Source of the DNA: Pelorhabdus rhamnosifermentans
Lineage (GTDB): Bacteria; Bacillota; Negativicutes; UMGS1260
NCBI RefSeq assembly: GCF_018835585.1
Contig: NZ_JAHGVE010000019.1
Span: 27,810-91,809 of the forward strand
Reading direction: 5' to 3'
DNA length: 64,000 nt
Shown in pieces: positions 26,722-35,076 of this stretch. Each line of letters starts with the position of its first letter. Position 1 is the first letter of the stretch. A model generated the notes under the pieces. The model did not search any database, was not told the origin of the DNA, and saw nothing but the letters and a program-made list of their open reading frames with translations. Both the position numbers and the translations under genes were made by a program.

Positions 26722-29700
26722 AAAAATTTAATCTCACTGAGTACTGCTTAGGGCATCAGCAAGTCGTGTTCTTTTTTGTTTTGCTGTTTTTCATTGCCGG
26801 GACGTTCAGTTATTTTCAACTGGGGCGATCAGAAGACCCTGAATTTACTGTGAGACAAATGATTGTTCAAGTGGCTTGGCCCGGTGCAACCGCCAAGCAA
26901 GTGGAAGAACAAGTGACAGATAAAATCGAAAAAAAGTTACAGGAGACGCCGGGTCTTGATTATATTAATAGTTATTCACGACCGGGAGCCGCAGTTATTT
27001 TTGTTAATTTAAGCGAAGACATGAGAATACAGGATATCCGTCCTACCTGGCAGCGGGTGCGTAATCTCGTTCAGGATACGTGGAGTACGATGCCAGAGGG
27101 TGTGATTGGACCTTCGTTTAATGATACTTATGGTGATACATTTGGCTCGATTTATGCCGTTACAGCCGATGGCTTTAGTTTTGCTGAAATGAAGACTGAA
27201 GTGGATCGCATTCGCTTGAAACTGCTTGAAGTGCCTGATGTAGGCAAGGTAGAATTAGAGGGGAATCAGCCCGAAAAAATTTATATAGAATTTGAAAATA
27301 ACAAGTTAGCCGCTCTTGGGATTGATCCTCAGCAAATTGTGGATACGTTAAGCAAGCAAAATGCTATGAATGCCGCGGGACGTGTCGAAACAACTTCTGA
27401 TAATGTTTATATGCGTGTGACAGGTATTTTTCAAAATGTAGAAGACATCAAAAATATTGCCATTCGGGCCAATAATCGTCTGTTTCGTTTGGGGGATATA
27501 GCTGAAGTAAAGCGGGATTATGCCGATCCACCGGAACCGAAAATGTATTATAACGGGCAACCAGCCATCGGATTGGCTGTGTCTATGCAAGATGGCGGCA
27601 ATATTTTAAATCTTGGTGATCATTTAAATCAAACAATCGAACGAATAACACAGGAATTGCCTTTGGGTATGGAAATTCATGCAGTATCAGATCAGCCGAA
27701 AGTGGTTCGGAGTTCGATTAATGAATTTGTTGAAACGCTGCTGCTTGCTATTATTATTGTTTTGGGTGTCAATTTTCTTAGTTTGGGCAAACGGGCAGGA
27801 TTTGTTGTAGCGCTTAGTATTCCTCTTGTTATTTGCATTTCTTTTTTAGCTATGAAGCTTTTTAATATTAATCTTCATAAAGTTTCGCTCGGAGCGCTTA
27901 TTATTGCCCTTGGACTGCTTGTGGATGATGCGATTATTTCGATTGAGATGATGGAATTAAAATTAGAAGAAGGTTGGACGAAGTTTCGAGCAGCGACCTA
28001 TGCCTATACTGTCACCTCGAAACCGATGCTGACAGGAACATTGATTACAGCAGCGGGATTTTTACCTGTAGCTATTTCAACAGGCAAGGCGGCAGAATAC
28101 ACAGGAACGTTATTTTCTGTTGTTACTATTGCTTTACTTGCCTCTTGGGTAGTCTCTGTAACGGTTATTCCGCTATTTGGTTATCATATATTAAAAATTA
28201 AACCACTGACAGAATCAGATTCAAGTAAGAATCTACAAGAAAACTCAGAAGGAAAGTTTAAACAAATATTTCGCAAGGTGTTATATCATTGTCTTCATCA
28301 CAATAAACTAGTGATTGTTGCAACACTGGCCGCTTTTATTGTGTCACTCGGAATTGGGCGTCTCGTTACTCAGGAGTTCTTTCCTACCTCGCTGCGACCG
28401 GAGCTAATTGTCGAGCTGACCTTGCCTGAAGGTTCTTCGTTTCAAGCAACGGATCAAGAGGCAGCTAAGCTTGCCGAGCTATTAAAGCAAGATCCAGCTG
28501 TCGTTAATTTTGCTTCTTATGTTGGTAAAGGATCGCCGCGTTTTGTTTTAACAATGGATATGCAGCTTAATGCCGATAATTTTGCTCAGCTCATTGTTTT
28601 GACGAAAAATGACCAAGAGCGCGATCGTTTGGCAGAACGGATTAATGGTACAATAAGTTCGGAGTTTCCCGAAGCAAGAATTCGGACGAGTGTGTTGTCA
28701 AATGGACCGCCAGCGGCGTATCCTGTCATGTTTCGTGTTTCTGGTGAAAATCCTGAAGTCGTGCGGAGCTTTGCCGAACAAGTACGGGGCATTGTTGCAC
28801 AGTATCCGGCAGTGACGGAAACAAACCTCGATTGGTATGAAAAGAGTAAAGTGCTTCATCTGGATATTGATCAGGATAAGGCGCGGGCACTGGGGATAGA
28901 TAGTCAAACGCTTGCTACAAGTTTGCAAACCAATCTTTCTGGACTTCCTGTTACGCAATATCAGGAAAAGGATAATTTAATTAATATAGTTCTTCGGACT
29001 GTTGGGCAGGATCGGCAGGATTTGTCGAGACTCAAAGACTTAAATATTCCGACGACGAATGGTCGTTATGTGCCGCTGGAACAGATAGCCAAGTTGAGTT
29101 ATGAAGGGGAAAATGGTCTGATTTGGCGCCGGGGTCTTGAGCCGACGATTACGGTGCAAGCCGATGTTGCCAAAGGGATTCTTGGCAATGACGTAGTCAA
29201 GGATATTGATGTTCAGCTCAAAGATTTGCGGCAAGAACTTCCATTCGGTTATACGATTACACCTGGTGGGAGTGCTGAAGATAGTACGAAATCTATTGGT
29301 TCTTTGGCTAAGACTTTACCGATTATGGTTGCTGCGATTGTCATTTTATTGATGTTGCAACTGCAGCATATGGGGAAAATGGCTTTAGTACTGTTGACAG
29401 CCCCTCTTGGCATGATTGGTGTGAATTTGTTCCTGTTTATCTTTCATCGTCCCATGGGGTTTGTAGCTGAACTGGGGGTATTGGCTTTAGCCGGAATGAT
29501 TATGCGTAATTCCGTTATTTTATTGGATCAAATTGATCAGCATCTGGCGCAAGGTGAAAAGCCTTGGGATGCTATTATTGATTCGACGATCTTGCGATTT
29601 CGTCCGATTATGTTAACCGCTTTGGCGGCGATTTTAGGTATGGTTCCCTTGGCAGTGAGTCCGTTTTGGGGTCCTATGGCTATTTCTATTATGGGCGGTT

Positions 29701-29819
29701 TATTTATTGCCACTGTTCTAACGCTTCTGTATTTACCTGCTCTTTATGCAGCTTGTTTTCGGATTCATCCCGACACGGAAAGCCGTATTAAACTCCCGCG
29801 TTTCAAGCAAGATGACTAA
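26718..29819 (+). CDS. RND multidrug efflux pump, inner-membrane subunit
   Basis: AcrB/HAE-1 family proton-driven exporter of about 1033 residues. Twelve membrane helices with two large periplasmic loops; GLLVDDAIISIEMMEL in helix 4 carries the two proton-relay aspartates (VDDA). ATG 26718 overlaps the adaptor stop; an earlier in-frame ATG at 26700 falls inside the adaptor gene. No TolC-like outer-membrane gene follows, so the channel must be encoded elsewhere. An RND pump argues for an outer membrane. Confidence 0.92.
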   Translation: MKKFNLTEYCLGHQQVVFFFVLLFFIAGTFSYFQLGRSEDPEFTVRQMIVQVAWPGATAKQVEEQVTDKIEKKLQETPGLDYINSYSRPGAAVIFVNLSEDMRIQDIRPTWQRVRNLVQDTWSTMPEGVIGPSFNDTYGDTFGSIYAVTADGFSFAEMKTEVDRIRLKLLEVPDVGKVELEGNQPEKIYIEFENNKLAALGIDPQQIVDTLSKQNAMNAAGRVETTSDNVYMRVTGIFQNVEDIKNIAIRANNRLFRLGDIAEVKRDYADPPEPKMYYNGQPAIGLAVSMQDGGNILNLGDHLNQTIERITQELPLGMEIHAVSDQPKVVRSSINEFVETLLLAIIIVLGVNFLSLGKRAGFVVALSIPLVICISFLAMKLFNINLHKVSLGALIIALGLLVDDAIISIEMMELKLEEGWTKFRAATYAYTVTSKPMLTGTLITAAGFLPVAISTGKAAEYTGTLFSVVTIALLASWVVSVTVIPLFGYHILKIKPLTESDSSKNLQENSEGKFKQIFRKVLYHCLHHNKLVIVATLAAFIVSLGIGRLVTQEFFPTSLRPELIVELTLPEGSSFQATDQEAAKLAELLKQDPAVVNFASYVGKGSPRFVLTMDMQLNADNFAQLIVLTKNDQERDRLAERINGTISSEFPEARIRTSVLSNGPPAAYPVMFRVSGENPEVVRSFAEQVRGIVAQYPAVTETNLDWYEKSKVLHLDIDQDKARALGIDSQTLATSLQTNLSGLPVTQYQEKDNLINIVLRTVGQDRQDLSRLKDLNIPTTNGRYVPLEQIAKLSYEGENGLIWRRGLEPTITVQADVAKGILGNDVVKDIDVQLKDLRQELPFGYTITPGGSAEDSTKSIGSLAKTLPIMVAAIVILLMLQLQHMGKMALVLLTAPLGMIGVNLFLFIFHRPMGFVAELGVLALAGMIMRNSVILLDQIDQHLAQGEKPWDAIIDSTILRFRPIMLTALAAILGMVPLAVSPFWGPMAISIMGGLFIATVLTLLYLPALYAACFRIHPDTESRIKLPRFKQDD

Positions 29820-29845
29820 ACAAAGTGCGAATCTTCTAAAATTAT

Positions 29846-29874
29846 TTGACTTCTTTATTTATAAGTGGTATAAA
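29846..29874 (+). promoter_or_regulatory. SigA-type promoter of the first corrinoid operon
   Basis: TTGACT, 17-nt spacer, TATAAA, ending about 40 bp before the riboswitch aptamer. Confidence 0.65.
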
Positions 29875-29915
29875 TAAGTTTAAAGTTGTTTATTTTATAA
29901 AACTTCATAGGATTG

Positions 29916-30072
29916 AAATAGGTGCCCTTTGCGGCTTAATAGGGAAGTCCGGTGCAATGCCGGCGCGGTCCCGCCACTGTAATGAGGAGTAAACCCAAGA
30001 TTGACCACTGAAACGAATGTTTTGGGAAGGTTTGGGCGAGCTATGATCCAGAGTCAGGAGAACTGCCTATTT
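29916..30072 (+). ncRNA. Cobalamin riboswitch 1 (aptamer)
   Basis: AdoCbl-type aptamer. The B12-box GCCACTG (within CCCGCCACTGTAATG), the GGAAGTCCGGTGCAATGCCGGCGCGG core, and the closing stem AAATAGG (29916-29922) with CCTATTT (30066-30072) are all visible. It precedes a CbiR-like gene and BtuFCD. Ligand binding is expected to stop transcription at the downstream hairpin. Confidence 0.93.
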
Positions 30073-30145
30073 AACAGTCACCGCATTTACCCACGAGCGA
30101 TGGGGAGGGGATTAGGTCAAAAATTTTGTTTGTCATTTGTTAGTT

Positions 30146-30180
30146 AGACCTTCTTGCGGTTGTCAAGAAGGTCTTTTTTA
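30146..30180 (+). terminator. Riboswitch 1 expression-platform terminator
   Basis: AGACCTTCTTG / CAAGAAGGTCT stem with T run. AGGTC at 30114-30118 can pair with GACCT of the left arm, a candidate antiterminator. Confidence 0.8.
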
Positions 30181-30230
30181 TTCCTCTTGCTATACTAGGC
30201 TAGAAGATGTCTGTATGGAGGTGAAAAAGG

Positions 30231-31202
30231 ATGTTGCAACTAACCAATTTGTCTAATTATTACTCGGATGGAGAATTTGTTCATCATAACGCGGAGTGTT
30301 TGCAGGCATTTTTAAATCATTATCATCTGGACGGCTTGGAGATGATATTTGTTGAACCATGGGATGAGCATATTTATAAAAAACAATGGATACAAGGCGT
30401 TCATTTGCGATTTTGGCCCTGTTGGCTGGATTTTTGGCGGGGGAATCGCCCGGCTTTGCTGCGGGAATTTGGCAGTGATGATCAAATTAGGGTCTGTTTT
30501 GGCGGTGTTACGCGTGACGCATGGCTGGACTTATATCGTCGGAATATTCGGCTGGCTGTTCGCGCGGGTGCAAAGTATCTTGTCTTTCATGTGAGTAATG
30601 CCCGTTCGCCGGAACTTTTTAGTTGGAAATTCAGTGCTTCTGATGGTGAGGTTATTGAAGCGGCCATTGAGATTATCAATGAAATTGCAGATGTCATACC
30701 TCCTGAAACGACCCTGTTATTTGAAAATCTGTGGTGGCCGGGTTTAACCTTGCGCAATCCCGAGTTGACCGAAAAGTTACTTACGGGGGTCAAACCACGG
30801 AATGTGGGGATTATGCTTGATACAGGCCATTTGATGAATACGAATCTTCATTTAGCGACAGAAACGCAAGGTGTTGATTACATTTTGCAGACATTACGTG
30901 AACTGGAACCTTATGACCGTTATGTGAAAGGCATTCATTTGCATCGATCTTTATCAAGTGTTTATGTAAGGAAAAGCAGGAATTTTCCGCTGAAAGACAA
31001 ATATACCCCACAAGATGTCATGAGCCATGTGCTAAAAATTGATGAACATTTGCCCTTTACCACGCCGGAGGTTCGGCGTATCATTGAGTATGTACAGCCA
31101 GATTATTTAGTACATGAATTTGTGCAGGCGTCACTGAATGATTGGGTACAAAAAATTGTATGCCAACAACAGGCACTTCGGATGGGGACGGTGTATTCAT
31201 GA
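30231..31202 (+). CDS. cbiR: CbiR-like cobamide remodelling enzyme (AP endonuclease 2 TIM-barrel family)
   Basis: Xylose-isomerase-like TIM-barrel protein of 323 residues. Candidate metal-binding residues occur in LLFENLWWPG, GIMLDTGHLMNTN and KGIHLHRS. Known CbiR proteins of this superfamily hydrolyse the nucleotide loop of cobamides so that the lower ligand can be exchanged. Position as first gene under a cobalamin riboswitch, and an ATGA overlap with a BtuF-like gene, support the call. A sugar-phosphate isomerase is the main alternative. GGAGGTG precedes the ATG. Confidence 0.6.
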   Translation: MLQLTNLSNYYSDGEFVHHNAECLQAFLNHYHLDGLEMIFVEPWDEHIYKKQWIQGVHLRFWPCWLDFWRGNRPALLREFGSDDQIRVCFGGVTRDAWLDLYRRNIRLAVRAGAKYLVFHVSNARSPELFSWKFSASDGEVIEAAIEIINEIADVIPPETTLLFENLWWPGLTLRNPELTEKLLTGVKPRNVGIMLDTGHLMNTNLHLATETQGVDYILQTLRELEPYDRYVKGIHLHRSLSSVYVRKSRNFPLKDKYTPQDVMSHVLKIDEHLPFTTPEVRRIIEYVQPDYLVHEFVQASLNDWVQKIVCQQQALRMGTVYS

Positions 31203-32152
31203 AACGCGTCATGACATGGCAGTTGCTTTTGTTGTTCTGTTTATCTTTGTTCCTTGGCGGGTGCAATGGAAAACAGGCCCAAAAGGATCAGGAAGCGGCA
31301 GGTTATAAAATTACGGATAGTCAAGGCTATTCGATGACAATGTCCCAAAAGCCGCAGCGAATAGTTTCCGTTTCGCTTGCTTCTGATGAAATTCTGGTGG
31401 ATCTAGTTGCTGCCGATCGAATCGAAGCACTCACTTATTTAGCTGATAATAGCGGTATATCGAATGTTACGGAACAGGCCAAACAGATTCCGCGCAGAAT
31501 CAAAGATAATGCCGAATCAATCATTGCCTTGCAGCCTGATTTGGTATTTATGGCGGACTGGCAATCACCGGATTTGATTCAGACGATTCGAGATGCCGGT
31601 ATTTCCGTATATGTCTATAAAGCACCTGGCACCATTGCTGAAGTGAAGCAAGTCATTGAAGCTATTTCTCAAGCGGTTGGTGAAGAGACCATGGGAAAGC
31701 AGCTAACACTTCAGATGGATGGGGAGCTAGATAAAATCACTCAAAAATTGCAAAATGCTCCAGCCGATAAACATAAAACAGTTTTAATGTACACTTTGAT
31801 GGGCGGCACGGGCGGCGTGGGCAGTACTTTTGATGATATTTGTCGTTATGCCAGCGTAAAAAATGCCGCATCAAGTGTGGGGCTTGGCCGGAGCGATATC
31901 CTTTCTAAGGAACAAATTGTACAAGCCAATCCAGATATGTTTTTTATGCCAACTTGGGATTATACAGGGAAAACAGATATTCAGCAGTTTAAAGAGAATG
32001 TGCAGCAAGATCCCGCTTTGCAGACGGTTAAAGCGGTGCGTGAGCATCATCTTTTTACTGTACCTGATCGTCATTTAAACTGTACTTCACAGTATATTGT
32101 GGAAGGTGTCAAGGATATTGCCAGTGCGGCTTATCCGGATTGTTTTGAGTAA
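31199..32152 (+). CDS. btuF: Corrinoid ABC transporter substrate-binding lipoprotein
   Basis: BtuF/FhuD-fold binding protein. Lipoprotein signal LFLGGC near residue 21, then the cobalamin/iron-siderophore clamp with SQKPQRIVSVSLASDEIL and QPDLVFMADWQ. ATG 31199 overlaps the cbiR stop (ATGA); an upstream in-frame ATG at 31142 would hide the signal peptide and is rejected. 317 residues. Captures corrinoids outside the inner membrane for the BtuCD pair that follows. Confidence 0.83.
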   Translation: MKRVMTWQLLLLFCLSLFLGGCNGKQAQKDQEAAGYKITDSQGYSMTMSQKPQRIVSVSLASDEILVDLVAADRIEALTYLADNSGISNVTEQAKQIPRRIKDNAESIIALQPDLVFMADWQSPDLIQTIRDAGISVYVYKAPGTIAEVKQVIEAISQAVGEETMGKQLTLQMDGELDKITQKLQNAPADKHKTVLMYTLMGGTGGVGSTFDDICRYASVKNAASSVGLGRSDILSKEQIVQANPDMFFMPTWDYTGKTDIQQFKENVQQDPALQTVKAVREHHLFTVPDRHLNCTSQYIVEGVKDIASAAYPDCFE

Positions 32153-32174
32153 TAGTCAAGAAGGACTGGAAGAA

Positions 32175-33215
32175 ATGAAAAGAAAGTTCAATAAAACCGT
32201 GCTTTTTTTAGGGCTGAGTGCCCTTGTGATAGGAATGGTCTTGGTTTCATTAGCGCTAGGACAGGTTTCTGTTCCGCTTTCTGCAACACTAGCTGTTTTA
32301 GGACATGAACTGAGTATTCCCGGTTTTCATCAAGCTGGATTTACGCAGGAACAAGTCGCTGTGATTTGGCAGATTCGTCTTCCACGCGTTCTTGTCGGCC
32401 TACTGGTTGGGGCAGCACTGGGTGTATCAGGTGCTGTCATGCAAGGGGTGCTGAGTAATCCTCTGGCTGATCCTGGCATCATCGGTGTATCGAGTGGTGC
32501 GGCTTTTGGGGCTGTTATTGCTGTGGCATCAGGCATTTCAACGGCAGGTGTTTTTTATACTCCTTTGTTTGCTTTACTTGGTGCTTTGCTTGCTGTGGCG
32601 TTAGTGCTCTTTATGGCTATGCATCAAGGAAAAATACCGGTTATGGTCTTACTATTATCGGGTGTTGCCGTCAGTATGCTGCTTGGGGCGCTGACATCAG
32701 GTATTTTAACTTTTATGAATGAAGCCCGGTTGCGTGAGTTCTTATTTTGGACGGTTGGCGGCTTAGATTATCGGCGTTGGGAGCATGTTTATTTAGCTGC
32801 ACCGCCTATTTTGGTTGGGATCACTTTATTATGTCTGTTAGCTAGGCATATTAATATTTTAGTACTGGGAGAAGAAGAAGCTCGCTCAGTAGGTGTTCCT
32901 GTCGCTGTTTTTCGGTTTATTTTTCTGTTTATTACGACGGTGACAACGGCAGCCGCCGTTTGTGTCAGCGGGACCATCGGTTTTGTTGGACTCGTAGTGC
33001 CTCATATGATGCGCCTCTTAATTGGTCCGGAACATCGGGTGTTATTACCTGCCTGTGCTTTAGCTGGCGGCTTTTTTTTGATTGCCTGTGATACAATTGG
33101 GCGTTTAGTTATTGCACCAACTGAAGTTCGCGTAGGGATTATGACGGCTCTACTAGGGGCTCCCTATTTTTTGTATTTATTGCGTAAGGCCTCGAACGGG
33201 GGGATCTTATCGTGA
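32175..33215 (+). CDS. btuC: Corrinoid ABC transporter permease
   Basis: FecCD/BtuC-family permease with about ten membrane helices. RLPRVLVGLLVGAALGVSG, NPLADPGIIGVSSGAA and FVGLVVPHMMRLLIG are the family signatures. ATG 32175 with AAGGA 9-10 nt upstream; in-frame candidates further upstream overlap btuF. 346 residues. Confidence 0.87.
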   Translation: MKRKFNKTVLFLGLSALVIGMVLVSLALGQVSVPLSATLAVLGHELSIPGFHQAGFTQEQVAVIWQIRLPRVLVGLLVGAALGVSGAVMQGVLSNPLADPGIIGVSSGAAFGAVIAVASGISTAGVFYTPLFALLGALLAVALVLFMAMHQGKIPVMVLLLSGVAVSMLLGALTSGILTFMNEARLREFLFWTVGGLDYRRWEHVYLAAPPILVGITLLCLLARHINILVLGEEEARSVGVPVAVFRFIFLFITTVTTAAAVCVSGTIGFVGLVVPHMMRLLIGPEHRVLLPACALAGGFFLIACDTIGRLVIAPTEVRVGIMTALLGAPYFLYLLRKASNGGILS

Positions 33216-34471
33216 ACAATAGCACTAGCGTTTTATCTGCACAGAATTTATCGATTTGTTTGGGGAATAAAAAGATTCTTGAGCATGTAAATTTTTCTGC
33301 CGGGCAAGGTGAATTTATCGGCATTATCGGGCCGAATGGAGCAGGAAAGAGCACTTTGCTCAAGGGTTTACGACGCTTGTTGCCTTTGGCAACGGGAACC
33401 GTTATTGTACTTGATGAGGTTCTTGAGCGTTTGAGTGATAGGAAATTGGCGAAAAGCGTTGCTTATATGCAGCAAGAGATTGATTTAGACTTTCAGTTTA
33501 CGGCGTTAGAGGTTGTTTTAGCCGGCCGTTATCCCTATTTAAAATGGTGGGAGAATGAAAGTGATGAAGATGTTCAAATTGCTCGAAAATATATGGCTTT
33601 TACAGGTGTTGATTATTTAGCAGATAAGGTAGTACAGCACGTATCAGGCGGCGAAAGGCAGCGGATTTTATTAGCCAAGGTGCTTGCACAAGAAACCCCC
33701 CTTCTTTTTCTTGATGAGCCGACAGCGAGTTTGGATTTAGTCTATCAAGAGGAAATTTTTCGCTATTGTCAGGTCATGTGTCAAGAAGGGAAGACCGTTC
33801 TTATGGTTGCGCATGATCTTAAATTAGCGGCGAAATTTTGTACGCGTTTGATGCTTGTAGCCCAGGGGACGATTCTTGCTGATGATCAGCCGTCTGCTGT
33901 TATTACAAAAGAAAATCTCCAGCAGGCTTATGGCTTGCACTCGACTGTTTTTACTAATGAAGTGACAGGAAATTTAGATATTCATACTTATGCGGCTACA
34001 GGCGTATCGCGGCGGCAAGAAAAAGTTCATGTCATTGGTGGCGGTGGTTCCGCTGGTAATTTGGTTCGCCTGTTGCATGAAAAATCCTATTCCTTAAGCG
34101 GCGGTGTTTTTCAGTATGGTGACACCGATGCTCATGTAGCTCAGGCATTTGGTGTGGACTGTGTACTGGGGCAGCCTTTCTGTGTCAATGATGAAGCCTT
34201 TGGCAGGCAAAATCGTGAAAAAATAGCCCAAGCTGATTGGGTCGTTTTAAGCAACTTGTATTATGGCGCGCAAAATCTTGATAATTTGAAAGCGGCATTT
34301 AGCGCTAAAAAATTGATTGTTATCGAAGAGTCGCCGCTTGAGCAACGGGACTTTACAGGGGGTGAGGCTACTCGTTTGTATGGTGAGCTGGTGGCTTTGC
34401 CGCAAGTTACTGTTATGACATGGAAGCAGTTTATTCGACAACTGGAGAATGATCATAATGAGGAAATCTGA
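33212..34471 (+). CDS. btuD: Corrinoid ABC transporter ATPase fused to an extra C-terminal domain
   Basis: Residues 1-255 are a standard BtuD/FecE ATPase: Walker A GPNGAGKST, signature VSGGERQRILLAK, Walker B LLFLDEPTAS, switch VAHD. Residues about 270-419 are an addition absent from usual BtuD proteins (about 255 residues), beginning with a nucleotide-binding-like loop VHVIGGGGSAGNLVRLL and containing CVLGQPFCVND. The second BtuD in this window (38695) lacks it. GTG start overlaps the btuC stop. Function of the added domain is unknown. Confidence 0.85.
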   Translation: MNNSTSVLSAQNLSICLGNKKILEHVNFSAGQGEFIGIIGPNGAGKSTLLKGLRRLLPLATGTVIVLDEVLERLSDRKLAKSVAYMQQEIDLDFQFTALEVVLAGRYPYLKWWENESDEDVQIARKYMAFTGVDYLADKVVQHVSGGERQRILLAKVLAQETPLLFLDEPTASLDLVYQEEIFRYCQVMCQEGKTVLMVAHDLKLAAKFCTRLMLVAQGTILADDQPSAVITKENLQQAYGLHSTVFTNEVTGNLDIHTYAATGVSRRQEKVHVIGGGGSAGNLVRLLHEKSYSLSGGVFQYGDTDAHVAQAFGVDCVLGQPFCVNDEAFGRQNREKIAQADWVVLSNLYYGAQNLDNLKAAFSAKKLIVIEESPLEQRDFTGGEATRLYGELVALPQVTVMTWKQFIRQLENDHNEEI

Positions 34472-34582
34472 GGAGATACAGATGGCGGGTAACCCTTGGT
34501 GGAAAGCCTTTTTTTGTCTATAATGCTGCATGGCGTTTGTTAACAGGTATTATAGAAGCTAAAGAATGTTATGAAAAATTTT

Positions 34583-34611
34583 TTGACTTGCTTGTTGACA
34601 CATGTTATATT
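34583..34611 (+). promoter_or_regulatory. SigA-type promoter of the second corrinoid operon
   Basis: TTGACT, 17-nt spacer, TATATT, about 40 bp before riboswitch 2, the same layout as riboswitch 1. Confidence 0.6.
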
Positions 34612-34652
34612 TAGCATATAGTTTCTAACTTTCACAAAACTTCATATGATCG

Positions 34653-34810
34653 AAATAGGTGCCCTTTGAGGCTTAATAGGGAAGTCCGGTGTGATACCGG
34701 CGCGGTCCCGCCACTGTAATGGGAAGTAAACCCAATTTTTACCACTGAGATATCTTGTCTTGGGAAGGTTTGGGTGAGCAATGATCCAAAGTCAGGAGAA
34801 CTGCCTATTT
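34653..34810 (+). ncRNA. Cobalamin riboswitch 2 (aptamer)
   Basis: Near-duplicate of riboswitch 1: same closing stem (AAATAGG 34653-34659, CCTATTT 34804-34810), same B12 box and core. Similarity continues about 45 nt beyond the stem, including a CCCACGAGCGATGGGG hairpin. Controls the cbiK-cbiL-BtuFCD operon. Confidence 0.93.
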
Positions 34811-34890
34811 AACAATCACCGTATATACCCACGAGCGATGGGGAGGGGATTAGACTGGAATTTTTATTTTATAGATTTTTCTAGTCATCT

Positions 34891-34925
34891 AAACCTTCTT
34901 GAGTCGTTCAGGAAGGTTTTTCTTA
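34891..34925 (+). terminator. Riboswitch 2 expression-platform terminator
   Basis: AAACCTTCTTGA / TTCAGGAAGGTTT with 4-nt loop and T run. TTAGACTGG near 34850 can pair with CTAGTCATCTAA just before and into the left arm, a candidate antiterminator. Confidence 0.75.
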
Positions 34926-35008
34926 TTGCCAAACCTTCTCCTTGCCTTTTGACAAGGAGTTATTAGAGTATCGAAAAATTTAAATTCGTGAAAGGTAAGT
35001 GAATTCAT

Positions 35009-35076
35009 ATGAAAAAAGGGTTTTATTTGTTATGACGGCATTGATGTTTTCTACTCTTTTCGGTTTTTCAATATGA
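35009..35076 (+). pseudogene. Split signal peptide of CbiK: two ATGA-linked mini-ORFs
   Basis: ATG 35009 opens an 8-codon ORF (MKKGFYLL) whose TGA overlaps ATG 35032. That opens a 14-codon ORF (MTALMFSTLFGFSI) whose TGA overlaps ATG 35073 of cbiK. Restoring one A at each junction gives one continuous Sec signal peptide ending in TYA before DEQQQ. So either two single-base losses removed the export signal, or the gene is read by repeated stop-start coupling, or the assembly has two errors. Confidence 0.65.

Noticed and set aside
34781..34966. 61-codon plus-strand reading frame across riboswitch 2
   Set aside because: It lies within the aptamer tail and terminator; sequence constraint there is explained by RNA structure and there is no ribosome site.
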